Assembly (NCBI GenBank): GCA_963678675.1
Contig: OY783191.1
Span: 23,559,368 to 23,623,367, forward strand
Direction: 5' to 3'
DNA from: Xiphydria camelus
Lineage: Eukaryota > Arthropoda > Insecta > Hymenoptera > Xiphydriidae
Length of the DNA stretch: 64,000 bases
This document shows positions 44,903 to 57,299 of the stretch, piece after piece (position 1 is the stretch's first letter; every line of letters starts with the position of its first letter). The position numbers and the translations under genes are program-made. The notes under the pieces were generated by a model. It saw only the letters and a program-made list of their open reading frames with translations, searched no databases and had not been told where the DNA came from.

Positions 44903-47643
44903 TATCATTTTAATAGAAATAAAATACTAAAATGCAAAGAAAAGTGGGGCGCCGACGCTCTTAGCATCGAAATTATCTCCATTATTGTTTTATCTAGCCG
45001 TCTGGCGTTTTGCATGTAATCTAATTTTAAATTATAGAATAAGTCGCCCCCCCCATTCTCGGCGAGCGACGCCACCGGCTCGAGGAGACGCGCCAGTAGC
45101 CAAGCCGTTCACACCGATCATATGCATTTGTATCGTTCAGTTCTCGCCGACTAGAGTTCTTTTTTCGAGCTCGTTCTTCTTTCTTCGTCACGCGTAGCTA
45201 CCTCAACACCCGTACCACTACATAGTACCATCCCCCGTACCCGCTCTCAGGCTACTACATACACACGGTCGATAGCGCTAGAGTGGGGGCTTTCCGGTGG
45301 CGCACGCATGAGAGCGCTAGAGTGGGGAGCGACATATCCGTCTTAAACTGGCTCGTCGAAAACCTAGAAATGACCCCCCATATACGGGATCATAAACATT
45401 TTCAATGTTAAAACTGAGATCGAATTTTCACACCATTATTGTAGATGACCGACACAGGCGAGCTGACACCAGCCCGCGCATCCTTGAAAACTTGATTTAA
45501 TTATATTGGACTATTGTCAAGCGATGATTTTACGCGAGAAAAGACACAAAATCCTGTAGTATGCGCACAAAATTCTTTTTCTATGATTTTAAAACTAAAT
45601 TTCGCTGAAATTACTGAAAATGCACCTTACCTGTCAGTAACTAGCGCATTGTCAATAACTAGTCCACCCACGGTATTGTACGAGCCCGGTCCCGCTTCAG
45701 TTGGCCCAGTTGCAAAATTTTTCCGGTTATTGGCACCCAATCAAGATAAATCTAAAGTTTATGTTAATATGCACGTTATTTATTTTTCAACCAACACTTT
45801 TACAGAGTTTAAGACGTACTAGCAGTTTATTCATGTTACGATAATAAACTGCAAACAAAATGACAAAAATATTGCAAGTCTTGAAAAATTCACCACTGGG
45901 TAACATCGCCTTTGTTTTTAATAACGGTCGAAATTCGTAATTAATTAATGAAATAATTAATTCGTATATAATGCTCGAAATGCTCGAAATAGCCGGCGTA
46001 TAAAATATGATCAAAAGCGTTATTTTCTGCAATTCTGATTTTATTTAAAAATTGTACATTATGAAACATATTGTGCCATGAAGTGTACTACAAAAAAAAC
46101 ATTTCAGCCTAGAAAACATATAAGGCAGCAGTAACTTTACAATTCATTTAATAATTGTTATTTTAGTTGGTGGGCCAACTGAAGCGGGACGGTTCTCTTG
46201 CTTTATGGACGTTGGCAAGGCGAACGTAGCTAAATTCGATCTCGCAAGTTTTGATGTTCTTAAGATGATGTTTGATTCCTCCAATAAATAACAAATGCCT
46301 TTGGCTACTTAGAAATGTTGTACCCTAAGTATAAATATTCTCAAATCACATTTGCGTGGTGGAGGAATCGTCTCGAGGGCGAGCGGACAGACTCGCGGAA
46401 AATCTCTCGAGAGAACGTACTGTCCGGGGTGTGAGCTTGTAAGAAACTGAAGATTTTTAGAAAGCTGAGGGGTGTTTCGAGTATGGAACTATGGAGCGGG
46501 GGAAGAAGAAATTTAGTGGAAAAAACTCAGAGTTAATGGTAGGCGGAAATGAAAGTTACGGGTTAGAAAGTTTTTGGGTAAAAATAGTCCAGTAAAAATA
46601 GCTCTGAACCTAACATTTTGAGTCTCCTGGCTGAATTTGAGATTAAAGTTACATGAAGGTGTTTCAAAACTACCCCCAAAATCCCAAGATTCACAACCCC
46701 TCGGAAGCCGAGAAAAACAATAAAAACCACCCCCGGACACCATTGTTTAAAAATATTTCGCGAAGACTAAAGAAAATGAAAACATTGTTTAAATAAAAGT
46801 TGTAGAGTAGGTGAAAATACGTAAAAAAGTTCTATGACTTTTTCATTTTTATGCAATATCCTAAACGCTATGAGGGGATGAAGATGCTGGAATAATTCGA
46901 AAACTTTAAAAAATCGTAAGAAATTGAAAAATGCATATTTGTTACTTTTTTTTATATCAATTTACGTGGAAAGGTTGAATCTACATTCTGAGAAATTTTT
47001 TTTTTATTTTAAGCATTTTGTATTAACAGTATCGTTCTTCAAAATATTTAAATTTCAAAATTTATACAAGAACATTATTTTACAAAATTTTAAAAATCAC
47101 CATTCGATTCCTCGTAAAATCACCGTCAGAAAAGTTCTCGGTGACTTTTTCGAACAGGCTATATTTTTCGAGATACGTTTAATTAAAGTTTCGGGGAGAG
47201 AGAGAGAGAGAAGAGAGAGAGTTCTTATTTGACAACCACGGGTTGAAAGGACAGAAATATATGTCCGCTCCGTTCCCACCGGTCCGGTAGAGCGCGCATG
47301 CGTCAGCACCTAATCTGAATGAATGGAAGTGAGAAGAAAAATATAGTGTCGCACCGCTCTCACTCCCGTCGCCCTTACGAGTATTTGATCCTAAAAGCTG
47401 GCCATAAATCATTTTTGTGAAATTATGGATATTAAAAAACAAAATGCTCATTTATATAGCTAAATGTACCGCGCATCATTTAGCAGCCACTATTTTTTAT
47501 TCGACTCCCGCGCTGCCCTCTAGCGTCAGTCGGAAGTTACATTTCGCTTGAGGTGACGTTTGAATTGTTGATGTTTCTTTCTATGTATTCTCACAATACT
47601 TATTATTATTGAGTGTTTTGACATTGTACATAAAGTATTTGAG
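44903..47643. other. Intergenic, no gene recognised
   Basis: GC-richer at 45000-45360. 45680-45715 and 46165-46200 share 'ccaactgaagcgggac' in opposite orientation, perhaps the ends of a ~500-bp element. A (GA)n run lies at 47193-47221. The stretch before 47644 may hold the promoter of the gene candidate there. Confidence 0.4.
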
Positions 47644-48569
47644 ATGGATCCGTCAAAACCTGGTATGTACTTGCATGTTAAAATAAAATAACCTAAAAAG
47701 TTTCTGACATTAAGTGTTTCGAACACAATCTTTAACTTCTAAGCATTACTATACTACGAATTATATATAGAATTGAAGTAGGCAGGTTGAAAAAGACACT
47801 TAATGAAAAAGTTGCTGCGGAATAGCGCGGATGTATTTTTAATTATTTTTTTAATAGGGTAAGTGAATACAATATGCCCACCCTAAGCGATTTTTGTTTG
47901 TTAATAAGGTAATGTTAAATAATAAGTAATAGCAATTATTTCATGACAAAGTTCAACATGTTTATAACCTAAAAAAAATAGTTGCCGTGGAAAATAAAGT
48001 TGAAATATTTTTTATCCAATTAAAAAAAAAGTGTAAATGGCCATATTACCAACACAGTGTTGGCAATATGACCATGTATGAAAAAGTCGAAAATTATTTT
48101 TAAAAAATTACTTATTACTAATGAAATACTTATCTATATATTAAAATCAATATTTGTCTGTCTGTCTGTATGTCTCTTATGCCTTCCTAATCCGTTCATC
48201 CGATTGTGATGAAACTTTGGGGAAGGGTTGGACGCATGCCCGCGAAGGTTTCTGAGTTAGTAAATCTTATACAGGGTGTTCAAAAAGTCCGCTTGCCATT
48301 TTTCACAAAAAAACCAATCTACGGCCTATGCGCATATTGCAAACATGCGCATATTGTATTCACCTACCTTATATAGTGTATGTTAATAAAAAAATGCAAA
48401 TAAAAATCCTTGATGGTTTTGTCTTTTAGGTCCGTCTGGTGTAAAATTCTTATCCCGGAAAGACATTTATAATATAGTAAACGGTTCACAGGAACCAAGC
48501 TTTGATAAAATTAATTTTTTAAACAATTTTTTTTATAAAAAAAAATCGCACAAAAATAAAATCGCATAA
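47644..48569 (+). CDS. Two-exon small gene candidate
   Basis: Exon 1 is 47644-47662 (MDPSKP, donor G|gtatgt). Exon 2 starts at 48430 after cttttag and continues in phase as G-PSGVKFLSRKDIYNIVNGSQ to a TAA at 48567-48569, giving 52 residues. The phase match and sense of 'RKDIYNIVNGSQEPSFDKI' support a real start, but the Lys/Asn-rich end looks like read-through into intron or repeat, so a donor may lie before 48520. The intron holds a MITE with a Helitron fragment. Family unknown. Confidence 0.35.
47857..48373. mobile_element. TIR element in the intron, with nested Helitron piece
   Basis: 'agggtaagtgaatacaatat' on the left pairs with 'atattgtattcacctacctt' on the right. 'gcgcatatt' repeats lie near the right end. 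48133-48290 inside it is a Helitron-type sequence. Confidence 0.55.
48133..48290 (+). mobile_element. Helitron 5'-end fragment
   Basis: Starts TCTATATATTAAAATC, followed by 'gtctgtctgtctgta' and 'ccgttcatccgattgtgatg', the usual 5' layout of insect Helitrons. It then runs through 'cgcgaaggtttctgagttag', which is the uninterrupted form of the sequence in which the Tc5-like element inserted. Confidence 0.6.
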
Positions 48570-49742
48570 AAAAGGACTGCATAAAAACAGACTTTACTGT
48601 ATTGAATAGGTAACTGAAATAACCACATTATGAAGTAATTTTAATTTTGGGTAATTTATATTAGGTGTCATTTATAAATTTGAAAACAAGTTAACATATT
48701 TACCTATATTTGTCATTATACTAAAGAAATAATTGCAATAAAATTAAATACCATAACATATTCAAATTATTATTAATTATATTCAATAATTAAATTGGTT
48801 TCAGGAGGTATTTCTTTGCAAATAAATCCCAAATAGCCTCTAGTAATCATTTTTTATCATTTTATATCGCGTTCATGTTGAAAAAGTTGAAAAATAATTT
48901 TGGCCAGGTTTTCGGGGCAAATACCCCACTGTGTAACGTTTGTGTGCGCGCGCTGCTGCAGTTGCTGCGAGTGTCAGTGAGACTGAGGGTTGCTCTCGGC
49001 GTTCCAGAGTAAGTTCCGTTGCAGGGGTTTCGTAGCATCGCGACCATGAATACCTCGCCAACCTAGTAGCCCAGGCAGTACCTATATATTATCTTATTTC
49101 CATTAGCGTATTTCCAGCGCCTCCTAGGTAAACGGTTCTACTTTTAGTTGATCAACGAAATTTATTCAATTTCATTGAACAGTGCTTGGAGAGAAACTAA
49201 TTTTTGAAAATCGCGCCGCGTGCGCGTTCTAAGTGTCTGGAATTGGCGTACATTATAGGTTTGTTCGCACAGCGCAGTTTGTGACTGGTTGGAAATTTTT
49301 TTCTGCGCATGTGCGGTTGAAAACCGATTTCCAACTGAATTCTGATTTTGTGCTCTGCGAACGGCGATTTTCAACGATTTATCTGCCACCTGGCGTGAAC
49401 TTGTTGACTTTATACTTTACATATCATGACATAACCTCCATCGACACCACGGAAGAAGGCAAGCGTCTGCGAGCTGTCAGTTCGATTCGCGTGTGATTCG
49501 TTCGTCAGCGTTTAACGTTAACGCGTGTTATTAATTAAAACATTCGGGGCAAGATCTTTGGAATAAGGACTTACAAGCGGAAAATAAGGATTATCCAGCT
49601 TCCTGCATAAAAGGGTAAGTATTAATAATTAATGTAATGAAATTATTTGCAGGAGGGGGGCAGATAGATGAATGAGTTTCTTTATCGTCTCATGTGCTCG
49701 TCTTTCATCATGTTGCAGATTAGCTTCATCGATGCAGCCAAA
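48570..49742. promoter_or_regulatory. Upstream region and probable 5' UTR exon of the next gene
   Basis: A strong donor (aaaagg|gtaagtatt at 49615) and the next acceptor (tgttgcag, ending 49718) frame a 104-bp intron, so a non-coding first exon probably ends at 49614. 49190-49260 ('gcgcgttctaagtgtctgg') recurs near 56230. No other gene is seen. Confidence 0.35.
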
Positions 49743-50173
49743 ATGAAAGAATTGACTGGAGGATGTACGCGAGCTTCAGGAAGGCCAGATATTCCATCGC
49801 CTCGGAGGCGAAGCAACATGGAAAGGAGACTGGAGGCATTGGTCGGCGCGACGGCTGGGCTATCGAGTGAGTAATATCCCTGAGTTCAAAAGTAGTTAGC
49901 GAAAAAAAAATTAATATTTTATGAGGAGTATTATATCGAATTTGTATTTTAGTTCAGAGAAAGGAGTATAAAAGCACGGGCTACATCGCAGGACCGACCA
50001 TGCAGAGCAATCCAGTCGTCATTGAAGATTTGGCTCCACATCTCCTGAAGACTCTTCGACAACGATATCTACATTTGAAAGCAGTGTGCAAGTTTTCTCC
50101 AGTGCATTGGCCATGCAATTTCTACGATAACGTTCTGCACGATATTGTTCCTTTTATATTCTTTTACATATGA
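49743..50173 (+). CDS. Small spliced gene candidate, 114 residues
   Basis: Coding part of exon A 49743-49866 and exon B 49953-50173, GT-AG, joined in frame (A|TT = Ile). It reads MKELTGGCTRASGRPDI..., basic 'PSPRRRSNMERRLEAL', then 'PVVIEDLAPHLLKTLRQRYL' and 'HWPCNFYDNVLHDIVPF'. Codons in front of the Met are open to the acceptor at 49719. The two exons are open across 345 bases, which is unlikely by chance. I recognise no family. The TGA stop is the first bases of a foldback MITE (50168-50410), so the original C-terminus was probably longer or different. Confidence 0.5.
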
Positions 50174-50410
50174 GCCGTTGAAAACCAGAATAGTGTAAGT
50201 CACATTTCATGTAAGCTGAGATTATTTGACTGCAAAGTTAAGTACAATTTGAAAAATCTGTCTAGATGATATAAAACAGATATGTACGATTTAAAATATT
50301 TGTTTGTATCATCTAGACAGATTTTTCAAATTGTGCTTAACTTTGCACTCAAATAATCTTAGCTTACATGAAATGTGACTTACACCATTCTGGTTTTCAA
50401 CGGCTCATAT
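50168..50410. mobile_element. ~240-bp foldback MITE at the 3' end of the gene
   Basis: 'tatgagccgttgaaaaccag' pairs with 'ctggttttcaacggctcata'; arms of about 105 bp, AT-rich loop near 50270-50300. Any mRNA reading through it would form a long hairpin in the 3' UTR. Confidence 0.75.
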
Positions 50411-51319
50411 CGCGTTTTTCTGTCATCTATATTCTGGCGATATTTATACATACTTTAATCTCTTTGTCTACTTATATTGTTTACTTACGATGTGCCTTTT
50501 AGCCTATAACATTATGTTTGTTCTTTTCTGCATCTCTCTCTTTGTGTGTATATTACCTTTTTTTAATCTAGCTGATAAATTAATTGTTCCATAGTAAATA
50601 AAAATTGTACTAATAAATATATTGTACTAATAAATTTATCAAAAACAGATGTTAACGTAAAATTTGTCTAACAGAAAAAATTATAACAGAATATTAAGAA
50701 AGGTCTGACAAAATGTGTTAAATCACGTGTTACATAGAGTGTTAAATAGCATGTGAAAGTTGATTGATTTTTACATGGGATTTACCATACAATTTAACAT
50801 GTAATTTATCATGTGATTTAACATGTAATTTAACATATAATTTGACATAATATTTATCGCGAAATTTAACATACGATTAATCATATAATTTTACACATGA
50901 AATTTTTCAGTAGGGTAAATACTTATTACTCTAATATATTTTATTACTACTATGTAAGTATCTCTATTAAGGTCAAACAGGGACTGTGAATGCACTCACA
51001 GTCCTGTATCTTTCCTGGAAGGCTAATTGCGGGACGGTTCCTAATTAATCACGCATCATCGAAATCACTTTGCTAATCACCACCAACCATCGGTTATTTA
51101 ATTCGTTTATAAGGAGAAGTAGCGACGCGTTCCGACTTAAGCATTTAACAACATTTGAGACCGTGTTAAGAAGATATTTTTCTACCTAGAGAAATATGAG
51201 TAGTGGCTTGTTTTAATTGAAAATATATTGGCTTTACATTCTAGTAACTTACAATTTTAAGTTTGAAAGAATATAATTTTCAACAATAAAAAACTGGGAT
51301 AAAGGCAAAAACTTAGTTA
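50411..51319. other. AT-rich, motif-like repeats
   Basis: 50720-50900 repeats 'aatttaacatgtaatttaac'-type words (acatg, atttaac) irregularly. No gene seen. Confidence 0.4.
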
Positions 51320-51475
51320 TTGGACAGTCAAGAATTAATAAGCCAGGTACGGTTTTGATAATATTTATTTAAGTAAAAACTAGAAATCTTGTTTTTTTTT
51401 TATTTAAATCAGACTGTCCAATAAGTGCAAAGTATCCAATAACTGGATGGTTTACCCCGTTTACCCTAATCATGC
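51320..51475 (-). repeat. Dispersed repeat, inverted relative of 31415-31560
   Basis: 'ttggacagtc', 'aaatatt' and 'aactggatggtttaccc' correspond to 31415-31560 and to 31110-31135 in the other orientation. It may be the end of an unidentified element. Confidence 0.5.
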
Positions 51476-51779
51476 AATTTTACACGTGAAATTTTTCACA
51501 TAACCTAAACTGTTACTATCATAAAACTGTCAACCGATGCGACCGATGCACAGCATAGATCAGTGAAGAAAATGCATAAAGTTGAGGTTAGACGCAAACA
51601 GAAACAAGGAGCAAGCACTGCGCAGACTCCAAACCAAAAATTTGGTGAGAGTCAGCGGATTTTTCTGACGGTTGGAAATCGGGTCCTGACTCCTGATTTT
51701 TTCTGTACGAACACCTAACTTGAACACCTAACACCACACTCGAACACCTACTACCTTTGATGTTTACCGACAACTCGTG

Positions 51780-51965
51780 GAAAACCAGTCGACATGTCGA
51801 TCGACAAAATATGTCGATCGACCAAGTCGACTGCCGCGTCCTGACTGAGTCGACAGTGTCGGTCGACAATGTCGACTCAGTGAGGACGCGGTTTTCGATG
51901 TTCTGGTCGACAGTGTCGATCGACAGTGTCGATCGACACTGTCGACTCAGTCAGGACGCGCCTTA
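51780..51965. repeat. Cluster of GTCGATCGAC palindromes
   Basis: 'tgtcgatcgac', 'gtcgactcag', 'agtcgacagtgtcg' and similar words fill 180 bp in both orientations; 'ctgactgagtcgacagtgtc' near 51842 pairs with 'gacactgtcgactcagtcag' at 51936. CpG-rich in an AT-rich neighbourhood. Confidence 0.7.
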
Positions 51966-52129
51966 ACAGGACACCGACGCTACCTGAGAACGCACGGTGA
52001 CCGGCTGGAAATAAGGGACGAGCCGGGCGGAAGGACGGCTCGGGTAGCTCGAGCGAAGCATTCTCTCTTTCGATCATCGCACTTAGGGCCGGTTTATCAA
52101 TCGCCAGTTAAATGTTCCTGTTACCTAGC

Positions 52130-52770
52130 AAAATGTATAGGTATTAACTATACGTTTATTTAACGATACTTTACAACTCGTGTTTGTTATCCATATTTTA
52201 TACGCGCGGTAATAATTAACGTAAAAAATGTAAGTATAAAAACGGTTCTCCGATAACTAAAATGAAGACGTTTTTGGATACGTATATTATACTTATTCGA
52301 TATACGTACAATATATGTTTTTCGTTAAAGTTTTTCAAACTGATCACATGAACCCGCAAGAAAAATCCCGGAAAGTGCCGCTTGCACTACGATTACAGTG
52401 TGAAGCACAGTAATTTTTCCCGATTTTTTCTTTCCGTGTACATTTGTACCGATGCGCGTAAAATGTGTACGTATTAACTATACAGACTGTCCCTTTCAAC
52501 ACACGCCAGCGTGGCGGGTTGCATATCGGTTATCCGCCTTGCGCCAGACACAGGCGCATGGCCCCTGCAGCGGATCAGAGGCGTCAACCGATATGCAACC
52601 CGCCACGCTGGCGTGTATAGCGGGGGACAGTTTGTATACGTACCTATATGTAACGATACATTATAACCTCTGTATCACACATATCCGAATTTTATACGCG
52701 TGATAATAAGGAACGTAAAATCCACGCATAAAAACTGTTGTCTGCTAACTAAAATGAAGAAGTTTTTGAC
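52130..52770. repeat. Duplicated ~150-bp segment with an inserted hairpin
   Basis: 52130-52280 and 52630-52765 are diverged direct copies ('ttatacgcg.g.taataa', 'ctaactaaaatgaagaagtt'). The hairpin 52484-52632 lies in front of the second copy: 'acgccagcgtggcgggttgc' pairs with 'gcaacccgccacgctggcgt', ends 'gactgtccc' / 'gggacagt'. The 'ctttccgtgta' end at 52430 belongs to the MITE family of 8029-8894. Confidence 0.6.
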
Positions 52771-52928
52771 TACATGTTAATACACGAATATCATAAGAAT
52801 ACTCATAACTCCATATAGCGACAACGGTCGCGAAAGTCTGAAAGCCTTAAATTAATCGGTTTGCGGCATACGTATGAACGTACGTAACACCATATTACGT
52901 ATTCTACCTTACGACGGAGCTCATTGGC

Positions 52929-53195
52929 CATATCGCACGTTTGCTGCAATAGTGTCATAACTCAAAATTAGAATTGTCCCTAGCAACGACTGTAAAAGTT
53001 GAGTTATTATATTATACGAGCGTTGACCATTTGCTGCCAGATTATGATAATTATCATAGAATTTTCATGATAATTATCACAATTTGGCAGCAAATGGTCA
53101 ACGCTCGTATAATTTAATAATTCAACTTTGAAAGTCGTCGCTTAGGACAATTCTAATTTTGAGTTATGACACTATTGCAGCAAATGTGCGATATG
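52929..53195. mobile_element. 267-bp palindromic MITE
   Basis: 'catatcgcacgtttgctgca' pairs with 'tgcagcaaatgtgcgatatg'; arms of about 130 bp meet at 'gataattatcatagaatttt' / 'catgataattatc'. Nearly no loop. Confidence 0.8.
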
Positions 53196-53243
53196 CTTAC
53201 TGCCCCCTACTGAACATGTAAGTGACTACTACATATATTACAA

Positions 53244-53344
53244 ATGGCCGGAACTTCCGACCGTAAGTCGTACGACAACCACGTGCTTACAATGTTCCGA
53301 GTATCAAAACTGGATTTGAGGGAGACGGGAAACAGCAACAAGCC
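53244..53344 (+). CDS. First-exon candidate
   Basis: ATG at 53244 opens 33 codons (MAGTSDRKSYDNHVLTMF..., ...RETGNSNKP) ending at a strong donor, CC|gtaagt, at 53345. No downstream exon was identified in the next 2 kb. It could be chance. Confidence 0.25.
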
Positions 53345-53345
53345 G

Positions 53346-55151
53346 TAAGTTCTTTGCTGTTTTCGTAATGCTTAGCTGTGAACAATTGTGATAACTGTCA
53401 TGTGTAATAACTGTGCATGAAATATAGGTTTTTCGCGATTTGTCTCACGTGACGGAATTCCATTTCATGGAATATTCTAAATTAACTGCCGGTGAACGAA
53501 ATAGTGTATCCTTGCCCAATTCATATGAATAAAAATCCTAGAATACAGTAATTTCGAAACATACATACGGCCTTAAATGAAAGTCTCGGTCATTACAAAA
53601 TACGGTAAATATGAATAATGTAGCCGGATTAATAGTTCCGTAAAAGATTATCAACGCGCGTGTAATCGATATATATGCCACGTGTGCGGGAGAATATTCG
53701 TAATAGTGCATCTAGTTTAATTCGGGAGCTCGGATATTTTTTACCATCCACTTTCTTTTACTAGCTGTGCGGATTCAATCGTGTCCTCCTCATGTGCCTA
53801 AAATGTTCATAGTCCGAGCTTCATCGGGGTGTCTTCCTGTATTATTTTAACCAATTTATTAATCGTGGAAGGGGCGAGTTCACACCACAAATTCACTTAC
53901 TGATTTTTTTCTTCAATAATTCGACGTATCCTAAAAGAAAGTACGTAACTCGGTGTAATGGATAAAAGAAACGTAACTCAAAATCACTAAAAGAATCAAA
54001 GTATTTCATCGCTGCTGTTTGAAAGGATCTAACTCATGATGTCAAGTGAAAAAAAGTCATAGCTCAAGACGACGAAAGACTAATGAGTTCACTTAAGGTA
54101 TTTCCATGGTTTTGCGTTTTTCTTACGAATCTCATGAAATTTTGCCAATCAAAAGACTGAAATATTACCCATTGATTCCCAAAATTTCAAAAGGCTGAGC
54201 CATGTAGTTTAAAAGAAAATATTAATTCAAAGTAGCATTTTCTACACTGACTTTCAATGGCTAACATGTAGAAAGACGGTACCTCAGTGACGTTTTGAGC
54301 TATAACTACAGAACCAATCTTACAATGTTAAAGAAAAACTAACGGCGAATAAAATGATATTGTAGGATTATGTTCACAAAAACTGGAAGTGCTGAGCCAT
54401 ATAGTTTCAGAGAAATTATAACTTAAAAACTGAGATTTTTCTTGAAACTGCAAAGTGGTGGGGACGAGTAACGATGATGTGGCAACAGTGCGCACATCTG
54501 ATTTAGCCCTCTCCTGTGACTATGGGACTCAGTAGTACTTTTGTTATACCGGAGAGGGGATCGCCAGTGGCATGGCACGGCAGCCCTCACTACGGCACGT
54601 AGTGGCAGGCACATAGCGGTATTCTAAGGAGAGAGAAGCACTGTTGCCACGATTAACGGGCCAGGCAGTGTATATGTGTGAGGTACATTTGTACACAGGA
54701 GGTCTCTGTGTAGCAAGGAGCTCAGAGTACAGAGTTACTCAAAAGTTTCGTTCGTGCGTAATACAGTTTGTGATCAGTTGTACTAAGTCCTAAAGCAAAA
54801 AATTTGAATACAACTGTCACCATTGAAATACCTTAATATCATGAATTACGTCTTTTCAAACTGCAGTGTTAAGATACATCGATTATTTTAATGATTTTGA
54901 GTTACGGGTATTTTAAAGGTTTTATGCCGAGTGACGCGCTTTCTTTTAGGACACATCGAATTGATTTTGTTTACCTCTCTTGATAATTTTTATTATACGT
55001 ATGTATGTTCGATTAATAAAACCTACCTGGCCACTGGTACATTTACCTTATATCTGAATTATTTCAGACTTCTATTTCTTCACTGCTCGTTAAAACTTAA
55101 CAGTAACTGAATTCATGGGTATTTCTGATAAAATTATCATAAATATAAAAT
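53346..55151. other. Intergenic
   Basis: No gene, long repeat or hairpin seen. 53930-54100 and 58240-58330 share 'tcctaaaagaaa..acgtaactc' words, a weak repeat. Confidence 0.35.
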
Positions 55152-55470
55152 TGCTATACAGGGTGTCCTAGAAATCGCGCACAAACGCTTAAGGATAATG
55201 TTCCGTCGTATCGAGCGACGGAATATAGAGGGTCGATTCATGGCGTCAATCAAAATTAACTCGCCCACTATAATCAACACGTCTTCGGCGAATAGACATC
55301 TCGGTAAGGAAAGATCGAAAATACCGTTCCCCGTTGTGCCTGTTCCAACAGACACCATCAAAAAGCAATCCGAGCCGGTCTAAGGAGAGGAGTGTCGGGT
55401 GCAGTCGGTGACAATCGGGGAAATTTAATGCCTGGTCTATCCAGGAAAACAATTCACTGTTTTTGGGTAG
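55152..55470. mobile_element. One end of a mariner-type element
   Basis: 'tatacagggtgtcctagaaatcgcgcaca' style start at 55154-55180, typical of insect mariner-like ends, with no matching partner end found in the window. The sequence behind it (to about 55470) has open frames on both strands without recognisable domains. Confidence 0.4.
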
Positions 55471-55547
55471 CATGACACACCCTCACGGCCTAGAACGAGC
55501 GTCCGGCTGGCTCGACCGTTAAGCGCATCACTCAATTGGACTTATGG

Positions 55548-55702
55548 AGAGCGCCCACCAAAGTGGCGTGGCATAAGACGTGGCAGCGACGTGGCAAAAA
55601 CCATTGTTTCGACATGCATCTAGCATGCCACTACGAGTTCAAACAATGACTTTTGCCACGTCGCTGCCACGTCTTATGCCACGCCACTTTGGTGGGCGCT
55701 CT
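55548..55702. mobile_element. 155-bp hairpin MITE
   Basis: 'gagcgcccaccaaagtggcg' pairs with 'cgccactttggtgggcgctc', and 'gacgtggcagcgacgtggca' with its complement; loop about 35 bp. GC-rich stem. Confidence 0.8.
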
Positions 55703-56876
55703 CCCTTAGACCTCAGAAAGGCCCAGCGTCATCTTCTGCCCCACCGAAATTCCTCCCCCATACCAGTTAAGCAGGGTGCGTAGCAACAACCGACGCTACC
55801 TCCCACCATCTCACTACACCTCCGTGCCGATAGATTGAGAGGTATGTAACCCGAGACGAACCGCGTCGTCTTCAATGTGCTACGAATCATCGTCGTGTAG
55901 TGTCTCGCAATTCAATTGGCAAGCAGCAGAACACGCAAGCAAAATTCGAGTGTCACAACCAGCGCATTCAGGTGTCAATCCTTCAATTGAAGATCAAGTC
56001 TTAACCGCTCAACACGCGAAGTTCGATGGATAAGGTACCGTGTTCATTACGTTTAACAAATCCATAACGCACTAGAAAATTTAACTCACAAGGAGACCCC
56101 GGCAGATGTCAAATCGGTTTTGCCTTGACAAGTTTTTTGGTGAAAGTATATCGAAAAATATTTGACACGTGTTTCGGCTTTCTCTTTTGTGGGCCTTTGT
56201 TTCGAAGAAAACAAATTTTGAAAATCGCGTCGCGCGCGCGTTCCAAGTGTCTCCGGGATTGACGCACGTCATGTCACCAATGCTTCGATAAGAATAAAAA
56301 AGTACATATTTGAAATTATTAAATTTTATGAAACTAATACGATTTGATAGTTTGTAGATGGATAGCGTACACGGAGAGAAAAAAAAGAGAACTTCTAACC
56401 TAGAAGAAGAGGAAAAAGTGTCATTTTTCTGACTAACTGTGCATAAATCATAAATTTATTTATTTCTCAATAAAAAGAATATTAATTGGTCAGGGGGGCT
56501 ATTCTTGACACGTTAGAAATGTTTTTCGTCGACGGAAAGTAATGTGTTATCGGATGTAAAGTTTCGTCAATCACTTTCGTTAACGATTCGAAAATCCATT
56601 CCAAGATAGATCTCGTCGACGAAATGAATGTTCTCACACGAAAAATAATTTCCCATACTCCCCCCTCTCCCCGTATTTACATCTCTTAGCAACGTCTTCT
56701 TCTTGGTATCTTGTTTAATCCCTTAGCGACAAATCTTTTTTAAGATTCCGTTGTAATGGGGTTACGGACAACGGAATACTTGATCCTGATTGGTCTATAA
56801 GACCTGATGTAACATTAGCACTTGACGGTGAAGATTTTCCCCAGTAAGAAGGGAAAAAATCTAGTGCAGAAGAATA
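55703..56876. other. Intergenic
   Basis: No gene seen. 56215-56250 shares 'cgcgcgttccaagtgtct' with 49215-49240. Confidence 0.35.
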
Positions 56877-57036
56877 TATCGCTTACTGAATGCAATAGTG
56901 GCACAAGTCAAAAAAAAATTAATTCCGGTATTTTGTCAACAATGAACTCTAGTAATCATAACATCATAAATGTTGACAAAATATCAGAATTAATTTTTTT
57001 TTGACTTGTGCCACTATTGCATTCAGCAAGCGATAT
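56877..57036. mobile_element. 160-bp hairpin MITE
   Basis: 'atatcgcttactgaatgcaa' pairs with 'ttgcattcagcaagcgatat'; the stem runs on through 'gtggcacaagtcaaaaaaaa' and 'aattaattc', loop about 55 bp with its own 'ttgtcaaca' / 'tgttgacaa' stem. Confidence 0.8.
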
Positions 57037-57299
57037 GTTCACCATAAACAGTAGAGCTACTATTATACTGCTGCGTAGTGTTTACTTTGCTGGGAATTTG
57101 AAAATTCACCGAAAATTCCCCTTTTTCAGAAGAATAATTTTCCAGCCCTTTAATAATTTCTTACCTATCTATCTTAAACAACAATTTTAATCAGTTTTAT
57201 ATACGTATGTACATAAGTATGTATGGTAGATGGAAAAAAGTAGTTTAACCCATAGGTATAAAAGTCAATAAACAGTGTAGGATTGGTGCATATTCTATT

